Numbered from the stretch's first letter, positions 26,848 to 36,424 are shown. The stretch: DNA of 64,000 nucleotides from an uncultured Acetatifactor sp. (GCA_910589035.1 CAJUSI010000042.1:21014-85013), one strand, 5' to 3'. A program made the numbers and translations. Notes: generated from the letters alone by a model not told the origin.

Positions 26848-27849
26848 CTATTGACATTGAAAATCCTGCAGAGAGACCGTAATCTCCTCCAGCCATTGCC
26901 TATATTGTTCCCTCACGGGCGCCGGACCTGCGATCACCGCCTCCCGTCCGATTCCTGCCAGCCAGCCAAAAAACTGTCCGCTGACCATTACCTTTGTACG
27001 GATGCGGAATTCTCCCTCCGATATCTGCCGGATATCCGCCTCCCTGCCAAACCGATCCATTACCACACCGATAAGGCGGTTGGGAAACTGCAGGATAACC
27101 ACCTGCTCTTCCCCTCCGTACATACCGAAAATCCGGTTGGTATATGCCGCCAGATCCACCCTGGCAAACTGCTCCATCCCTTCCCTGGCATCCTTTTGCA
27201 CTTCCGTCCTTCCCATCTTGTCCACACGGTAATGCTTCATGACCCTGTCGGCACTGTCATATGCCGCCAGATAGTAATTCTCATCCTGCCAGATCAAAGC
27301 CCAGGGACTTACCGTTTTGCTGCCGTTTGTCCTGGACGCCAGTTCCTTCTTCAGATTCCAGTCCATATACTGAAAGGAAATCTGCCTGTTCTCCTGAATT
27401 GCCCTGTGAATGGTATCGATATTGTAATAAATACTTTCATTTTCCGTTTTGATGCGCCCTGCCACATACACCTGACGCTGTAGCTTGCCGGCATCATGCT
27501 TACCTGCCAGACGCTCCAGCTTTTTAATAAGGCTTCGGGACTTTTTCGTGGTAATGAAACGGGAGGATTGTACCGCATCCACCAGAAGCTTTAACTCTGC
27601 AAGCTCAAATTCCCTTCCGGCCATATAATAGCCGCCGCCAAGCCTGCTGTGCACCTGCACAATATCATATCCGAACTCGCAGAGCTTCTCCATATCATCA
27701 TAAATACTCTTTCGCTGGGAATGAATTCCGTTTGCCTCCAGATAAGTAATAATATCCTCCGTGCTGGCGGGATGATGCTCATCCGTATTCTCCTCCAGAA
27801 GCTTGACGATATACAGCAATTTCAGCTTTTGCCCTGTGGATTTTGCCAC
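26848..27849 (-). CDS. WYL-domain transcriptional regulator (YafY-like)
   Basis: A 333-residue protein starting with GTG at 27849, preceded by GGAGG. An N-terminal helix-turn-helix of the DeoR/HTH_11 kind (TEDIITYLEANGIHSQRKSI) is followed by a WYL ligand-sensing domain (SPWALIWQDENYYLAAYD contains the W-x-Y-type core with HYRVDKM) and a C-terminal WCX-like part. Such regulators respond to nucleic-acid or nucleotide ligands. It lies just upstream of the nrdD promoter on the same strand, but the intervening promoter implies separate control. Target genes unknown. Confidence 0.88.
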   Translation of the reverse strand: MAKSTGQKLKLLYIVKLLEENTDEHHPASTEDIITYLEANGIHSQRKSIYDDMEKLCEFGYDIVQVHSRLGGGYYMAGREFELAELKLLVDAVQSSRFITTKKSRSLIKKLERLAGKHDAGKLQRQVYVAGRIKTENESIYYNIDTIHRAIQENRQISFQYMDWNLKKELASRTNGSKTVSPWALIWQDENYYLAAYDSADRVMKHYRVDKMGRTEVQKDAREGMEQFARVDLAAYTNRIFGMYGGEEQVVILQFPNRLIGVVMDRFGREADIRQISEGEFRIRTKVMVSGQFFGWLAGIGREAVIAGPAPVREQYRQWLEEITVSLQDFQCQ

Positions 27850-28157
27850 TGCCCCGATCCTCCAAACTCCTGCCGCATTTCACCGGTTATCAACTCTTCC
27901 GCAGTCAAAGCCTTTCCCTGTCCCTCTTCTGTGCCGCTCCGGAAAATTCCAGTCGGACTTCTCCGGACAGACTCCTCCCGAAAAACAGGAACACATCCCA
28001 CGGACGCCCGGTACTCCCGCCCAAGCGCCCCTGTAACCATTCCGTCCGCAGCTTCCGTAAACATTTCAGATGTCCCCTGAAATGTCCATGCTCCCGCACT
28101 TCGCCAGGCTCCGACCCGCTTCCGGTGTCCATCGGGAACCTGTTCGCAGCGGCTGCT
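27850..28157. other. Intergenic stretch without a supportable gene
   Basis: Several overlapping short frames occur on both strands here, none with a ribosome site plus a recognisable product. I see no repeat or strong hairpin. Confidence 0.5.
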
Positions 28158-28307
28158 CTACTTATTGCCCTCTTTCACGGCGGCACCCGCATTATCCTTT
28201 TTCCTGGCCATGGTAATTCCCAGCGCCGTAGCCACACCACCCACAGCAGCAATTACAAGAAAAACAACCATACGTGATAAAAATGCATTGATAAAACTGA
28301 CCAACAT
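28158..28307 (-). CDS. Small (49-residue) single-span membrane protein
   Basis: From the ATG at 28307, with GAAGGGA 7 bases upstream, the product is 49 residues. It has a hydrophobic helix near residues 11-33 (VVFLVIAAVGGVATALGI) and a charged Lys-rich tail (ARKKDNAG...KEGNK). Function is unknown. A consensus-like promoter about 200 bases upstream and a leader with several hairpins support that it is a real, regulated gene. It is downstream of the MutS-like gene on the same strand. Confidence 0.65.
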   Translation of the reverse strand: MLVSFINAFLSRMVVFLVIAAVGGVATALGITMARKKDNAGAAVKEGNK

Positions 28308-28545
28308 AACCTGTCCCTTCTTACTCTTATAAATTTTATTCCCGCGGGCATACATTGCCCCTTAAGCAATGAATCCAAGTCAACGAAGTTGACTTTGTCA
28401 GCGGTGCTGACTTTATGTCATGCTTGCAGCGGGTTATATCATTGCCCGGTCATCAAACATATGTTTGGAAGTGTCCAATAAAACAATGACTATTCCTTTA
28501 TACCGGGGTTTCTCTAGTATACCAGATGTGATATACTCCCGTCAA
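28308..28545 (-). promoter_or_regulatory. Promoter and structured leader of the small membrane protein
   Basis: TTGACG (28545-28540) and TATACT (28521-28516) are 18 bases apart on the reverse strand, overlapping the end of the MutS-like gene. The ~200-base leader contains, in order, GTCAGC-ACC-GCTGAC, AAGTCAAC-TTC-GTTGACTT and CATTGC-TTAAGG-GCAATG hairpins before the ribosome site. I do not recognise it as a known riboswitch class. Confidence 0.55.
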
Positions 28546-30281
28546 GCCTTCCACACACCGGATGTCATAAAATACTCTGCCTGAGCCGAAGCCCTCTCTA
28601 TCACCCCGCTGTCGTACCCCATCAGTTCCAGCAGCCTGATCGCATTTCTGGTAGTGGCCCTGCCCGTCTTCAGCTTATAGTTAAAGAATACATCCCCGTC
28701 TCTGACATCCTCCTCAAAATGATAATTGTCAAAATAATCCTTCAAAAGCTCTGTCAGTTCAATGTCGTGGGTGGCCGCAAAGCATAAAATACCGGAGTGC
28801 CCCAGAGATTTCAATATCTGCGTGGATGCTGCAATGCGTTCCACCGTATTGGTACCCCTGAGCACCTCGTCCACAAAGCAGAGAATCGGCTCCCCTTCGG
28901 AGGCCGCATCCAGAATCCGTTTCAGCGCTTTGATTTCCACGATATAGTAGCTTTCACCCGAATTCAGATCATCTCTCAGCGCCATGGAGGAATACACCCG
29001 GAAGAACTGCGCTTTGTATGCACCGGCTGCGCAGGTATGGATGGTCTGTGCAAGGATGGCATTGATGGCCACCGTCTTCAGAAAGGTGGATTTACCGGAG
29101 GCATTGGAGCCGGTAAGCAGTACGCCCCTTTTTGCCGCAATCCCGTTTTTTACCGGTGCTTCCAGCAGGGGATGGTATCCCTCCCTGATTTCAATCCGCT
29201 CCTCCGGGACAAATTCAGGAACACACCAGCCCCTTCCGCCGCAACCCTCCGCTTCCCCGCCCTCTCCTTCTTCGGTCCGCTCCGCGCTCCTTCCGGAAAG
29301 GGATTGTCTGAATTCCCATACGGCGATGCAGGTCTCCGCATATCCCATCACACTCACCAGTGCATCCACATCCTCGATATGCCCTCTCAAAATCTTCAGC
29401 ATACTGTTAAACTTGAGCAGATCCACATGAAATACCATACGGATATAGTCCATAACCACAGCCAGGATATCTCCGGAGGCGTTGCCACGGTAAGGCGACA
29501 TGACCCAGTAGGAATTCCTTTTCATCCCGGCCAGTCCCTTCCGCGCCCTTCGCATCTCCTCCCATTCCCCGGCGCAGACAGGCACATCGATCTTTCCCAG
29601 CTCCTCACAGGCCCGCATAAGCCTCATGATATAAGAAAAGCTGGTAATATAGGGATCTATCTCCCCCTTTTCCCTGAAATAAGTCACGATATTATAAATC
29701 GTTAAGATCACAATTCCGACAATTCCTATGGGGAAATTTATCCACAGAAGTCCGATCAGGGGAAGAAACAGGAAATCCGCAAGAATGTTCTTTGTATTTG
29801 ACCGCTCCCCCAGAATATCCAGATTATCCAGATAATTATACAGGGAGAATTTCCCTGTATATCCCAGTCGGCGGGCTGCAAGCTGTACCTTCACCCTCAC
29901 GTCCGGATTATCCCCGAAGAACCGCACCGCATCCTCCAGATGCTCCAGCTCCTCCCTGCTTTGCTTCAATGTTCTGAGAGTATAATATAAATACTCCTCT
30001 CCCGATGCGGAGAGGGTATAATTCATCCGCTTAAACAGTTCATCCATCCCCAGGTCATTCCATGTAATATCATCCAGCTGTCCGGCCTTTAAATGCCTGT
30101 CGAAATAGCTGTCCATTCTGGCAAAGCGTTCCAGGGCATATTCCTTTTCGGCAAGCTTATCATAATTCTCATACAGGGTTTTAATAAAGTCCCTTTCTTC
30201 CCTCCTGGTACGTACGGCTTCCATTCCGAAGATAACCAGCACAAACACCGCCATGGCCAGCATAAAAAGCAAATATTCCAT
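28542..30281 (-). CDS. Membrane-anchored MutS-family ATPase
   Basis: A 579-residue protein. Residues 3-20 form an N-terminal membrane helix, a further hydrophobic pair lies near 165-205, and a core/lever-like helical region connects to a C-terminal MutS ATPase. ATPase motifs: Walker A TGSNASGKSTFLKT, the SYYIVEIKALKRIL helix, Walker B ILCFVDEVLRGTN and the HD-type ATHDIELTEL. The mismatch-recognition domain I and connector of true MutS are absent, so it is unlikely to act in normal mismatch repair. A low-complexity Glu/Gly insert (EGEGGEAEGCGGRG) precedes the ATPase. Function of this membrane subfamily is not established. Confidence 0.85.
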   Translation of the reverse strand: MEYLLFMLAMAVFVLVIFGMEAVRTRREERDFIKTLYENYDKLAEKEYALERFARMDSYFDRHLKAGQLDDITWNDLGMDELFKRMNYTLSASGEEYLYYTLRTLKQSREELEHLEDAVRFFGDNPDVRVKVQLAARRLGYTGKFSLYNYLDNLDILGERSNTKNILADFLFLPLIGLLWINFPIGIVGIVILTIYNIVTYFREKGEIDPYITSFSYIMRLMRACEELGKIDVPVCAGEWEEMRRARKGLAGMKRNSYWVMSPYRGNASGDILAVVMDYIRMVFHVDLLKFNSMLKILRGHIEDVDALVSVMGYAETCIAVWEFRQSLSGRSAERTEEGEGGEAEGCGGRGWCVPEFVPEERIEIREGYHPLLEAPVKNGIAAKRGVLLTGSNASGKSTFLKTVAINAILAQTIHTCAAGAYKAQFFRVYSSMALRDDLNSGESYYIVEIKALKRILDAASEGEPILCFVDEVLRGTNTVERIAASTQILKSLGHSGILCFAATHDIELTELLKDYFDNYHFEEDVRDGDVFFNYKLKTGRATTRNAIRLLELMGYDSGVIERASAQAEYFMTSGVWKA

Positions 30282-30546
30282 CTTTGTACATCCTCATAGT
30301 CAATTTGGTTACGATTTTCCAGTTCATTTCTGTTTTCATTGTTCACAGGATCGTCCGGTAACAGCATCTGCGCAAATGGCATGGCTGCAAATTCCGATAC
30401 ATCCGGACTATCTTGTGCAGCAGGACTATTTTCCGACAGCCTCCATGCCCGTCCGGCACCGGCCTTCTCCATAAAGTCAATATGGCGGCGGACAGCTTCG
30501 TCTCTGCCCGCCGCACCATAAAGCACTGGAACAAAATCCTGCTCTT
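30282..30546. other. Short intergenic stretch with an uncertain reverse frame
   Basis: A reverse frame with coding-like composition (RLSENSPAAQDSPDVSEFAA and nearby) crosses this gap, but it has no credible start and would run nearly 200 bases into the MutS-like gene. It may be a relic; I do not call it a gene. Confidence 0.3.
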
Positions 30547-31920
30547 TTACAGGAAAATATATTTCAATACAAACAATACCGTAAGCACATACATAAGAAC
30601 GCTTACCTTCCCCCTGGTCTTGCCGGTGCAAACATGCAGAACGGTCCAGGATATCACGCCCATGGCAATTCCTTCCGATATGCTGTACATCAAAGGCATG
30701 GAAAGAATGCACAAAAACGCGGGAATGGCTTCCAGCATATTGTCCCAGTCAATTTTGGCCACAGACGCTATCATATAGAATCCCACTATGATAAGCGCGG
30801 GAGCGGTGGCAAAAGAAGGAATCGTCAGAAACAGGGGCGAGAAGATCACGGAAAGCAGGAACAGCAGACCGGTAGTCACTGCCGTCAGACCTGTCCTGCC
30901 GCCCTCCGTCACGCCGGAAGCGCTCTCCACAAAGGTGGTGGTAGTGGAGGTACCGAGAATGGCGCCTGCGCTGGTGGCAATGGCATCCGCCAGAAGAGCG
31001 CCCTTGATTCTGGGAAGCCTGCCGTCCTTGTCCAGCATATTTGCCTTGGAGGACACACCGATCAGAGTTCCCAGGGTGTCAAAGATATCCACAAACAGGA
31101 AGGCAAAAATGACCACAATGAATTCCGTAATGCTCTTCAGCGCCCCGAAGTCAGCCTTGAATACCTGGCCGAAGGTATTGCCCAGCGCCGAGAAATCAAA
31201 GGAGACAAACGCAGTGGGTATCACGGAATGCATTTCCACAGGAGGATCAGGATTCGGCACATAGAGGCCTACCAACTCGCACAGAATCCCAAGCACCCAT
31301 GTAATCAGAATACCGAAGAGAATACCGCCCTTCACCTTCTTGATCAGAAGGAATCCGGTAACCAGAACGCCGATCAGGGCCAGCAGCGCTCCCATCCCAA
31401 CGGAGCTGAAATCCGTCTTGAAATTCTGATAGGAAACCAGCGTGGAATCATTGTTTACGACAATATTGGCATTCTGAAGACCGATGAAGGCAATAAACAG
31501 TCCGATGCCGGCACTAACCGCGGATTTCAGCGTCATGGGAATGGCGTTGAAGATGGCCTCCCTCACATTGGTCACGGAAAGCGCGATGAAAATCAGGCCT
31601 TCCACAAACACGGCCATCAGCGCGATCTGCCAGGAATACCCGTAATTCAGTACCACGGTGTAAGCGAAATACGCGTTGAGTCCCATGCCGGGCGCCAGAG
31701 CAAACGGATAGTTTGCAAAAAGCGCCATCAGTATGGTTCCCAGGAATGACGCCAGCGCCGTGGCCAGAAGAACCGCATTTGCATCCATTCCGGAAGCGGA
31801 AAGGATATTCGGATTCACGGCCAGAATATAAGCCATGGTCATAAAGGTGGTGATACCGGCCATGACCTCGGTCTTGACATTTGTGCCGTTTTCCTTGAGC
31901 TTGAAAAATTTCTCTAACAT
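30547..31920 (-). CDS. NCS2-family nucleobase permease (guanine/hypoxanthine/adenine type)
   Basis: A 457-residue protein with about 12-14 membrane segments. It begins LEKFFKLKENGTNVKTEVMAG, and has the family motifs TFMTMAYIL, NYPFALAPGMGLNAYF, FLFVDIFDTLGTLIG and GTSTTTTFVESASGV with the conserved Asp/Glu-containing helices of AzgA/PbuG transporters. It imports purine bases by proton symport. CTCCTGTG-type complement, that is AGGAGGGAG, precedes the ATG. It follows the cdd/punA/amidohydrolase group on the same strand after a 314-base gap, consistent with a salvage role. Confidence 0.93.
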   Translation of the reverse strand: MLEKFFKLKENGTNVKTEVMAGITTFMTMAYILAVNPNILSASGMDANAVLLATALASFLGTILMALFANYPFALAPGMGLNAYFAYTVVLNYGYSWQIALMAVFVEGLIFIALSVTNVREAIFNAIPMTLKSAVSAGIGLFIAFIGLQNANIVVNNDSTLVSYQNFKTDFSSVGMGALLALIGVLVTGFLLIKKVKGGILFGILITWVLGILCELVGLYVPNPDPPVEMHSVIPTAFVSFDFSALGNTFGQVFKADFGALKSITEFIVVIFAFLFVDIFDTLGTLIGVSSKANMLDKDGRLPRIKGALLADAIATSAGAILGTSTTTTFVESASGVTEGGRTGLTAVTTGLLFLLSVIFSPLFLTIPSFATAPALIIVGFYMIASVAKIDWDNMLEAIPAFLCILSMPLMYSISEGIAMGVISWTVLHVCTGKTRGKVSVLMYVLTVLFVLKYIFL

Positions 31921-32058
31921 TTTTACTCCCTCCTGTGTAGTTTGAATTAGAGAAAATAACAGGTACTATCATAAAACATATCCATATGCCCGACAGGCTG
32001 GTATAACGTCTAAAACTCATGTGGAAATCCGCATGCTCTTGCGGTTTGTGTGCATCTT

Positions 32059-32140
32059 CACAGTAAAGCCCCAGGCAATTCTCTTTATTGCCTTGCTTTC
32101 ATGCATGGTGGTGGGGCGGGATGCATGGGGGGGTACTGTG
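32059..32140. repeat. Dispersed palindromic repeat, copy B
   Basis: Ends are CACAGTAAAGCCCC and GGGGGGTACTGTG, an imperfect terminal inverted repeat around an 82-base element that shares long blocks with copy A (16531-16594) and end sequences with copy C (63866-63922). It fills part of the 31921-32234 gap between the amidohydrolase and the permease; I see no gene there. Confidence 0.75.
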
Positions 32141-32234
32141 TTATCTTCATACAGATTTCCAATACGCTATACTGGTTCGCTGCAAATACCTGCCGCTATT
32201 CGTCCGGCAGGTTTGCCGTGCATACCGTTTGCCG

Positions 32235-33539
32235 CTATGCATATATGATACGTTCTACAATCCTTTCACATCTCGCATAGATATCCTCCGCGCCCTCTCC
32301 CACAGAAAAGCAGCCGTCCAGGTACCTTATGCCGCCGTTTATCATGGTCATGCGGACATTGGATTTGCTCCCGCTGTATACGAGATTTTTGGGGATATTG
32401 TGGATGGGCTGCATATTGGGCTGGCGCAGATCCAGCAATATGATATCCGCCAGCTTTCCCTCCGCCAGAATATCCGCCTCCGAAAGTCCCATGGCTCCCG
32501 CTCCCCGTACGGTTGCCATGCGAAGCGTCTCCATCGCGTTCAGGCTGGCGGCGTCCCCCTCCCGGACCTTGCTCAGCGCCGATACCAGATACATCTCCCG
32601 GAACATGTCCAGGCAGTTATTGCTGGCGGGACCGTCCGTACCGATTGCCACGGGAATCCCCCTGCGCACAAACTCCGCCACGGGAGCGATTCCGCTGGCC
32701 AGCTTCAGATTGGAGGCGGGATTGGTCACCGCGTACATCCCATGCCTGGAAAACACCTCCATATCCGTCTCGCTCATATGAACGCAGTGGTATCCTCCTC
32801 CGCCGTATTCAAACATTCCAAGGCTGTCCAGGAACACTGCCGGGGTCATGCCGTACCGCCCCTTGCAGGCCTCCACCTCCCGCTCCGTCTCCGCCAGATG
32901 CGTATAAACGGGCTCCCTGCGGCGGTTTGCCAGCTTCGCCAGTTCCCGCAGCAGCTCCCGGGAGCAGGTGTACTCCGAATGGAATCCAAGCCGATAGCGG
33001 ATCAGCGGACTTTCGGAATTCCATCTCAGATATTCTTCTTCCTGCTGTTTTACGGAGGAAGTAAAATTATTCAGACCGCTGGTGAGCACGCAGCGCATTC
33101 CCATATCGGCACATGCCCATGCCGCCGCGTCCGGAGCCAGATACATCTCAAAAACCGAGGTGATGCCGGAGGTTAAATATTCCAGAACCGCCAGCCTTGT
33201 CAGATGATAGATATCCTCCCCGGTAAGCTTCTCCTCCATGGGAAATACCTTATTCTCCAGCCACTCCTGCAGCGGGACATCATCCGCATAGGAGCGCAGA
33301 AAGGTCATTGCCGAATGGGTATGGGCATCCTTGAATCCCGGCATCAGCAGATCGGCTTTACAATCAATCTCCCTGTCCCAATGCATCCCTCCGGGATTTC
33401 CTTCCGGGGACATACGGCCGCTTTCATCCGCTTCCGCCACGCGCACGATCCGGTCGTCCTCCACCCACACTTCCCCCCGGAACACTTCCCGCTCCTCTTC
33501 CATAGTCAGAATCCGCGCATTATAAAGTCTGGTCTTCAA
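32235..33539 (-). CDS. Amidohydrolase (MtaD/SAH-deaminase-like nucleoside deaminase family)
   Basis: A 434-residue protein. Metal motifs of the amidohydrolase superfamily are present: PGFKDAHTHSAM, then HLAETEREVEAC, HCVHMSE and GTDGPASNN, with the second-shell GKLADIILLD near the end. These fit the 5-methylthioadenosine/S-adenosylhomocysteine deaminase and chlorohydrolase-like group. It starts with TTG at 33539 overlapping the cdd stop by 4 bases (TTGA), so translation is coupled. The context (cdd, punA) argues for deamination of a nucleoside or base. Exact substrate unknown. Confidence 0.88.
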   Translation of the reverse strand: MKTRLYNARILTMEEEREVFRGEVWVEDDRIVRVAEADESGRMSPEGNPGGMHWDREIDCKADLLMPGFKDAHTHSAMTFLRSYADDVPLQEWLENKVFPMEEKLTGEDIYHLTRLAVLEYLTSGITSVFEMYLAPDAAAWACADMGMRCVLTSGLNNFTSSVKQQEEEYLRWNSESPLIRYRLGFHSEYTCSRELLRELAKLANRRREPVYTHLAETEREVEACKGRYGMTPAVFLDSLGMFEYGGGGYHCVHMSETDMEVFSRHGMYAVTNPASNLKLASGIAPVAEFVRRGIPVAIGTDGPASNNCLDMFREMYLVSALSKVREGDAASLNAMETLRMATVRGAGAMGLSEADILAEGKLADIILLDLRQPNMQPIHNIPKNLVYSGSKSNVRMTMINGGIRYLDGCFSVGEGAEDIYARCERIVERIIYA

Positions 33540-33955
33540 CGGATGGACTCACCTCCAAACCCATGGGGCAGCAACTCTTCCAGGCGGTAAACCTTATAAT
33601 CCACCGGACTTTTCGCCACAATCACCTTAAATTCACTGCCGGCAAACTCCTGCATTACCTGTCTGCAGATCCCGCAGGGATAGGCATAATCCGCCGGTTC
33701 GCGCCCCTCCATCCCTCCGGCCACGGCAATGGCGCGGAAATTCCTCCTGCCGTCGCTGACCGCTTTGAAGAAAGCCGTGCGCTCCGCACAGTTGGAAGCC
33801 CCGTAGGAGGCATTCTCAATATTTCCCCCCTGATAGATATCCCCCTCCGCCGTGAGGAGCGCGGCCCCCACGGTATAATGGGAATAGGGGACATACGCCG
33901 TTTTTCTGGCGGACAAAGCCGCCTCTATCAAACCTACATATGCCAGATCACCCAT
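33536..33955 (-). CDS. cdd: Cytidine deaminase
   Basis: I use the ATG at 33955, which follows AAAGGAGTG; it shares one base with the punA stop (TGATG). The 139-residue product has the zinc-site motifs CAERTAF and PCGICRQ, and the substrate loop NIENASYGASN. It deaminates cytidine and deoxycytidine. The GTG three codons earlier is a less likely start. The downstream amidohydrolase overlaps by 4 bases, so punA, cdd and the amidohydrolase form one tightly coupled operon. Confidence 0.95.
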   Translation of the reverse strand: MGDLAYVGLIEAALSARKTAYVPYSHYTVGAALLTAEGDIYQGGNIENASYGASNCAERTAFFKAVSDGRRNFRAIAVAGGMEGREPADYAYPCGICRQVMQEFAGSEFKVIVAKSPVDYKVYRLEELLPHGFGGESIR

Positions 33956-34779
33956 CAGCAACACTCCTTTATCACTTCTGTCACCAGTCTGCGGAAGCCC
34001 GGAGCCGCCATATCGGCCGCTTCCTGCACTTCTTTATGGCTTAGGGGGGACAGTGTCATTCCCGCTGCCAGATTGCTGATACAGGAGATCCCGCAGATAC
34101 GCATGCCCATATGGTTGGCGGCAATGGCTTCCGCCACGGTACTCATCCCCACCGCATCACATCCCATCATACGCAGCATGCGGATCTCCGCCGGCGACTC
34201 ATAGGAAGGCCCCGTCAGCTGGGCATATACCCCCTCCTGCAGGAAAATGCTGTTCTCCTTCGCCTTCTTCACAATCAGCTTCTGCAGTCCTGCGTCATAC
34301 ACATTGCTCATATCCGGGAAACGGACTCCCAACTCATCCAGATTAGGTCCGATCAGCGGATTGGGCGCAAAGACGGAGATATGATCCTTAATCATCATCA
34401 GGTCGCCCGCATGGAAGGAGGTATTCACGCCCCCGGCCGCATTGGTCAGAAAGAGAATCTCCGCTCCCATGAGCTTCAGAAGCCGGATGGGAAGCACCAC
34501 ATCGCTTATGGGATACCCCTCATAGTAATGAACCCGTCCCTTCATGCAGGCAACCGGCGTTTCGCCCACATATCCGAAAATGAATTTACCCGCATGCCCC
34601 GGAACCGTCGAAACCGGAAATCCCTCGATCCCGCCGTAGGGCAGTTCGTACACCACCCGGACTTCTTCGGCGTAATCCCCCAGGCCCGACCCCAGCACGA
34701 TGGCTGCCTTCGGTACAAAATCGGTTTTCTGCCTTACTGCCTCATAGCAGCGCAGCAGCTTCTCATACAACTCTCCCAT
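33955..34779 (-). CDS. punA: Purine nucleoside phosphorylase (trimeric PNP type)
   Basis: From the ATG at 34779 (after AGGAGAGAGG) the product has 274 residues. Motifs: VLGSGLGDYAE for phosphate binding, GRVHYYEGY, LTNAAGGVN, TGPSYESPAEIRML and VGMSTVAEAIAANH. This is the trimeric guanosine/inosine phosphorylase type, which splits purine nucleosides to base and (deoxy)ribose 1-phosphate. It is the first gene of the punA-cdd-amidohydrolase group and follows the GtrII-like gene after 19 bases. Confidence 0.95.
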   Translation of the reverse strand: MGELYEKLLRCYEAVRQKTDFVPKAAIVLGSGLGDYAEEVRVVYELPYGGIEGFPVSTVPGHAGKFIFGYVGETPVACMKGRVHYYEGYPISDVVLPIRLLKLMGAEILFLTNAAGGVNTSFHAGDLMMIKDHISVFAPNPLIGPNLDELGVRFPDMSNVYDAGLQKLIVKKAKENSIFLQEGVYAQLTGPSYESPAEIRMLRMMGCDAVGMSTVAEAIAANHMGMRICGISCISNLAAGMTLSPLSHKEVQEAADMAAPGFRRLVTEVIKECC

Positions 34780-34798
34780 TTTCCTCTCTCCTTTCTTT

Positions 34799-36424
34799 TC
34801 ACTCCAGGTTCCCACTCAGCTTTATGACAATCATCCCGTTTATTACCCGGACGCTTCCCTCCGCGGGCCACCGGGGCATATCAAGGCTGTATTCCACACC
34901 CTCTCCCACACGCTCCATGGGAATCCTCTCATAATCCGCCCCCAGAGTATGCAGAAATCCCAGCGCGCGCTTGGTACTCCAGTAGGCTATGGGCTCCACA
35001 TCCCTGTCATAGTTGAAAAAGGATCTCCCTATGATCTCTCCCGTGACACAGGAGCGGTTGCCCTGAAACTCCCTTCCTCCGATTACGATCACAGGGAGAT
35101 TATACTTTTCCGGATTTACCTGTTCTATCCTCTCTATAAGGGACCGGCCCAGCGCAATATCCTGTTCGCTGCGGCAGCTGTCGGTATAGTAGAGGCTTTC
35201 GGTTACCTTCGCCTGCTCCATACCGGTTACAAGGCAGATGGCGGCTGCACATCCAAAGGCAGCCCGGTAAAACCTGTCTTTTCTTTTTTTATCCTTACTT
35301 TTTCTGTCCCTGCTTTCTCCGGCTTTCTCTTCTCCGCTTCCTGCCAGAACCACGCTCAGATACCCCAGGAATCCTGTCACTCCCGGAAGCGCCAGCTGAG
35401 AGCGCATTGCCGGGGTATGTCCCAGAGCAAGAGTCATCATAAAAGGAACTCCCAGCAGCGCCAGATAGCAGAACAGGATCAGGAAAAAGACGCCCTTTCT
35501 CTCCCTGCAGTTTTTCCTCAGGAAGAGAGTCAGCCATACCAGATCCCACACCGCCAGTATGCCCAGCCCAGCGCTGTAGAAGCAGGAGCCATACCCCGTA
35601 AAGGCCTTGAACACATGGGCCGCTATATCGCGGAGGCAGTCCTTTATGGAAAGCTTCCCCCAGGCAATCTGATTGCTCAGGTAGTCGGAGGAACCGAAAA
35701 ACAGCTTCGTAATAAGGGTATTTAACAGAAATGCAATGGCAAACAGAATACAATAAGAAAGCACCCGCCTGATCAGGGTTCTTTCCGTCAATTTCTTCCC
35801 CTCTGAAATCTCCCCAAGCGCCTGCAGCAGCACCAGGGAAGCCGCTCCGAAAATATACATTACCACAAAGGACTGATAGGTTGAAAAGGTCAGAAGGAGA
35901 ATTCCCACGCTTCCGGCTCCAAATACCGTCCGGCGTTCCTCCGCCCACCGCAGGGAAAGCCAGAGCGCCAGGGCCGTCATGCCCATTGCCATGCATATCT
36001 CCATGCTCTGAAGGGAAAAATAGAACTGTTCCACCATGGCAGGATGGGATATCAGGAGCAGTCCCCCGCAGCACCAGCCCCACAGGCCTGTCCTCCCGCC
36101 TGTCCGGTCCCACAGGCCCAACAGAAGGGATACAGCCGCAGTGAACAAAAGCAATGTCACAATACCGGTAAAATACGGATTAAATTCCGCATTCCCGAAC
36201 AGGTGCTTCAGGAATACAAGCCCGTGTCTTCCCGTATGCAGCCAGCCTCCGTAAAAATCCTTACCCCAGAAAATCAGATCCTCCGTGTCAATGCCTATAA
36301 TGTCCGAATTCAGCTTAGCCCCATGGAGCAGGAATACAAGCAGTCCCACAAGGAGAGCATGGCCCCGGTATCTTTTCAGATATTCTTTCACTCTGTCGTC
36401 CCTTTCACAGAAATTGATATACAT
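34799..36424 (-). CDS. GtrII-like glucosyltransferase-domain membrane protein
   Basis: A 541-residue polytopic protein with about 11 hydrophobic segments. The early NSDIIGIDTEDLIFWG segment with its acidic pair, the GRHGLVFLKHLFG stretch and the TYQSFVVMYIF helix resemble the GtrII/GtrC-type integral membrane glucosyltransferases (PF14264) that use polyprenyl-phosphate glucose. A charged cytosolic linker (SRDRKSKDKKRKDRF) precedes the last helix and a soluble C-terminal domain. The start could also be the GTG at 36391, behind AAAGGGAC. Acceptor unknown; probably cell-surface glycan decoration. Confidence 0.7.
   Translation of the reverse strand: MYINFCERDDRVKEYLKRYRGHALLVGLLVFLLHGAKLNSDIIGIDTEDLIFWGKDFYGGWLHTGRHGLVFLKHLFGNAEFNPYFTGIVTLLLFTAAVSLLLGLWDRTGGRTGLWGWCCGGLLLISHPAMVEQFYFSLQSMEICMAMGMTALALWLSLRWAEERRTVFGAGSVGILLLTFSTYQSFVVMYIFGAASLVLLQALGEISEGKKLTERTLIRRVLSYCILFAIAFLLNTLITKLFFGSSDYLSNQIAWGKLSIKDCLRDIAAHVFKAFTGYGSCFYSAGLGILAVWDLVWLTLFLRKNCRERKGVFFLILFCYLALLGVPFMMTLALGHTPAMRSQLALPGVTGFLGYLSVVLAGSGEEKAGESRDRKSKDKKRKDRFYRAAFGCAAAICLVTGMEQAKVTESLYYTDSCRSEQDIALGRSLIERIEQVNPEKYNLPVIVIGGREFQGNRSCVTGEIIGRSFFNYDRDVEPIAYWSTKRALGFLHTLGADYERIPMERVGEGVEYSLDMPRWPAEGSVRVINGMIVIKLSGNLE

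Noticed and set aside
30089..30712. A 207-codon reverse frame bridging the permease and the MutS-like gene
   Set aside because: It overlaps both neighbours extensively and has no ribosome site; only its middle looks coding.
31921..32058. Purine riboswitch before the NCS2 permease
   Set aside because: I looked for the conserved loops (TATGG, GTTTCTACC, CCGTAAA) on the reverse strand. Only an isolated ATATGG occurs, and the pairing does not fit.
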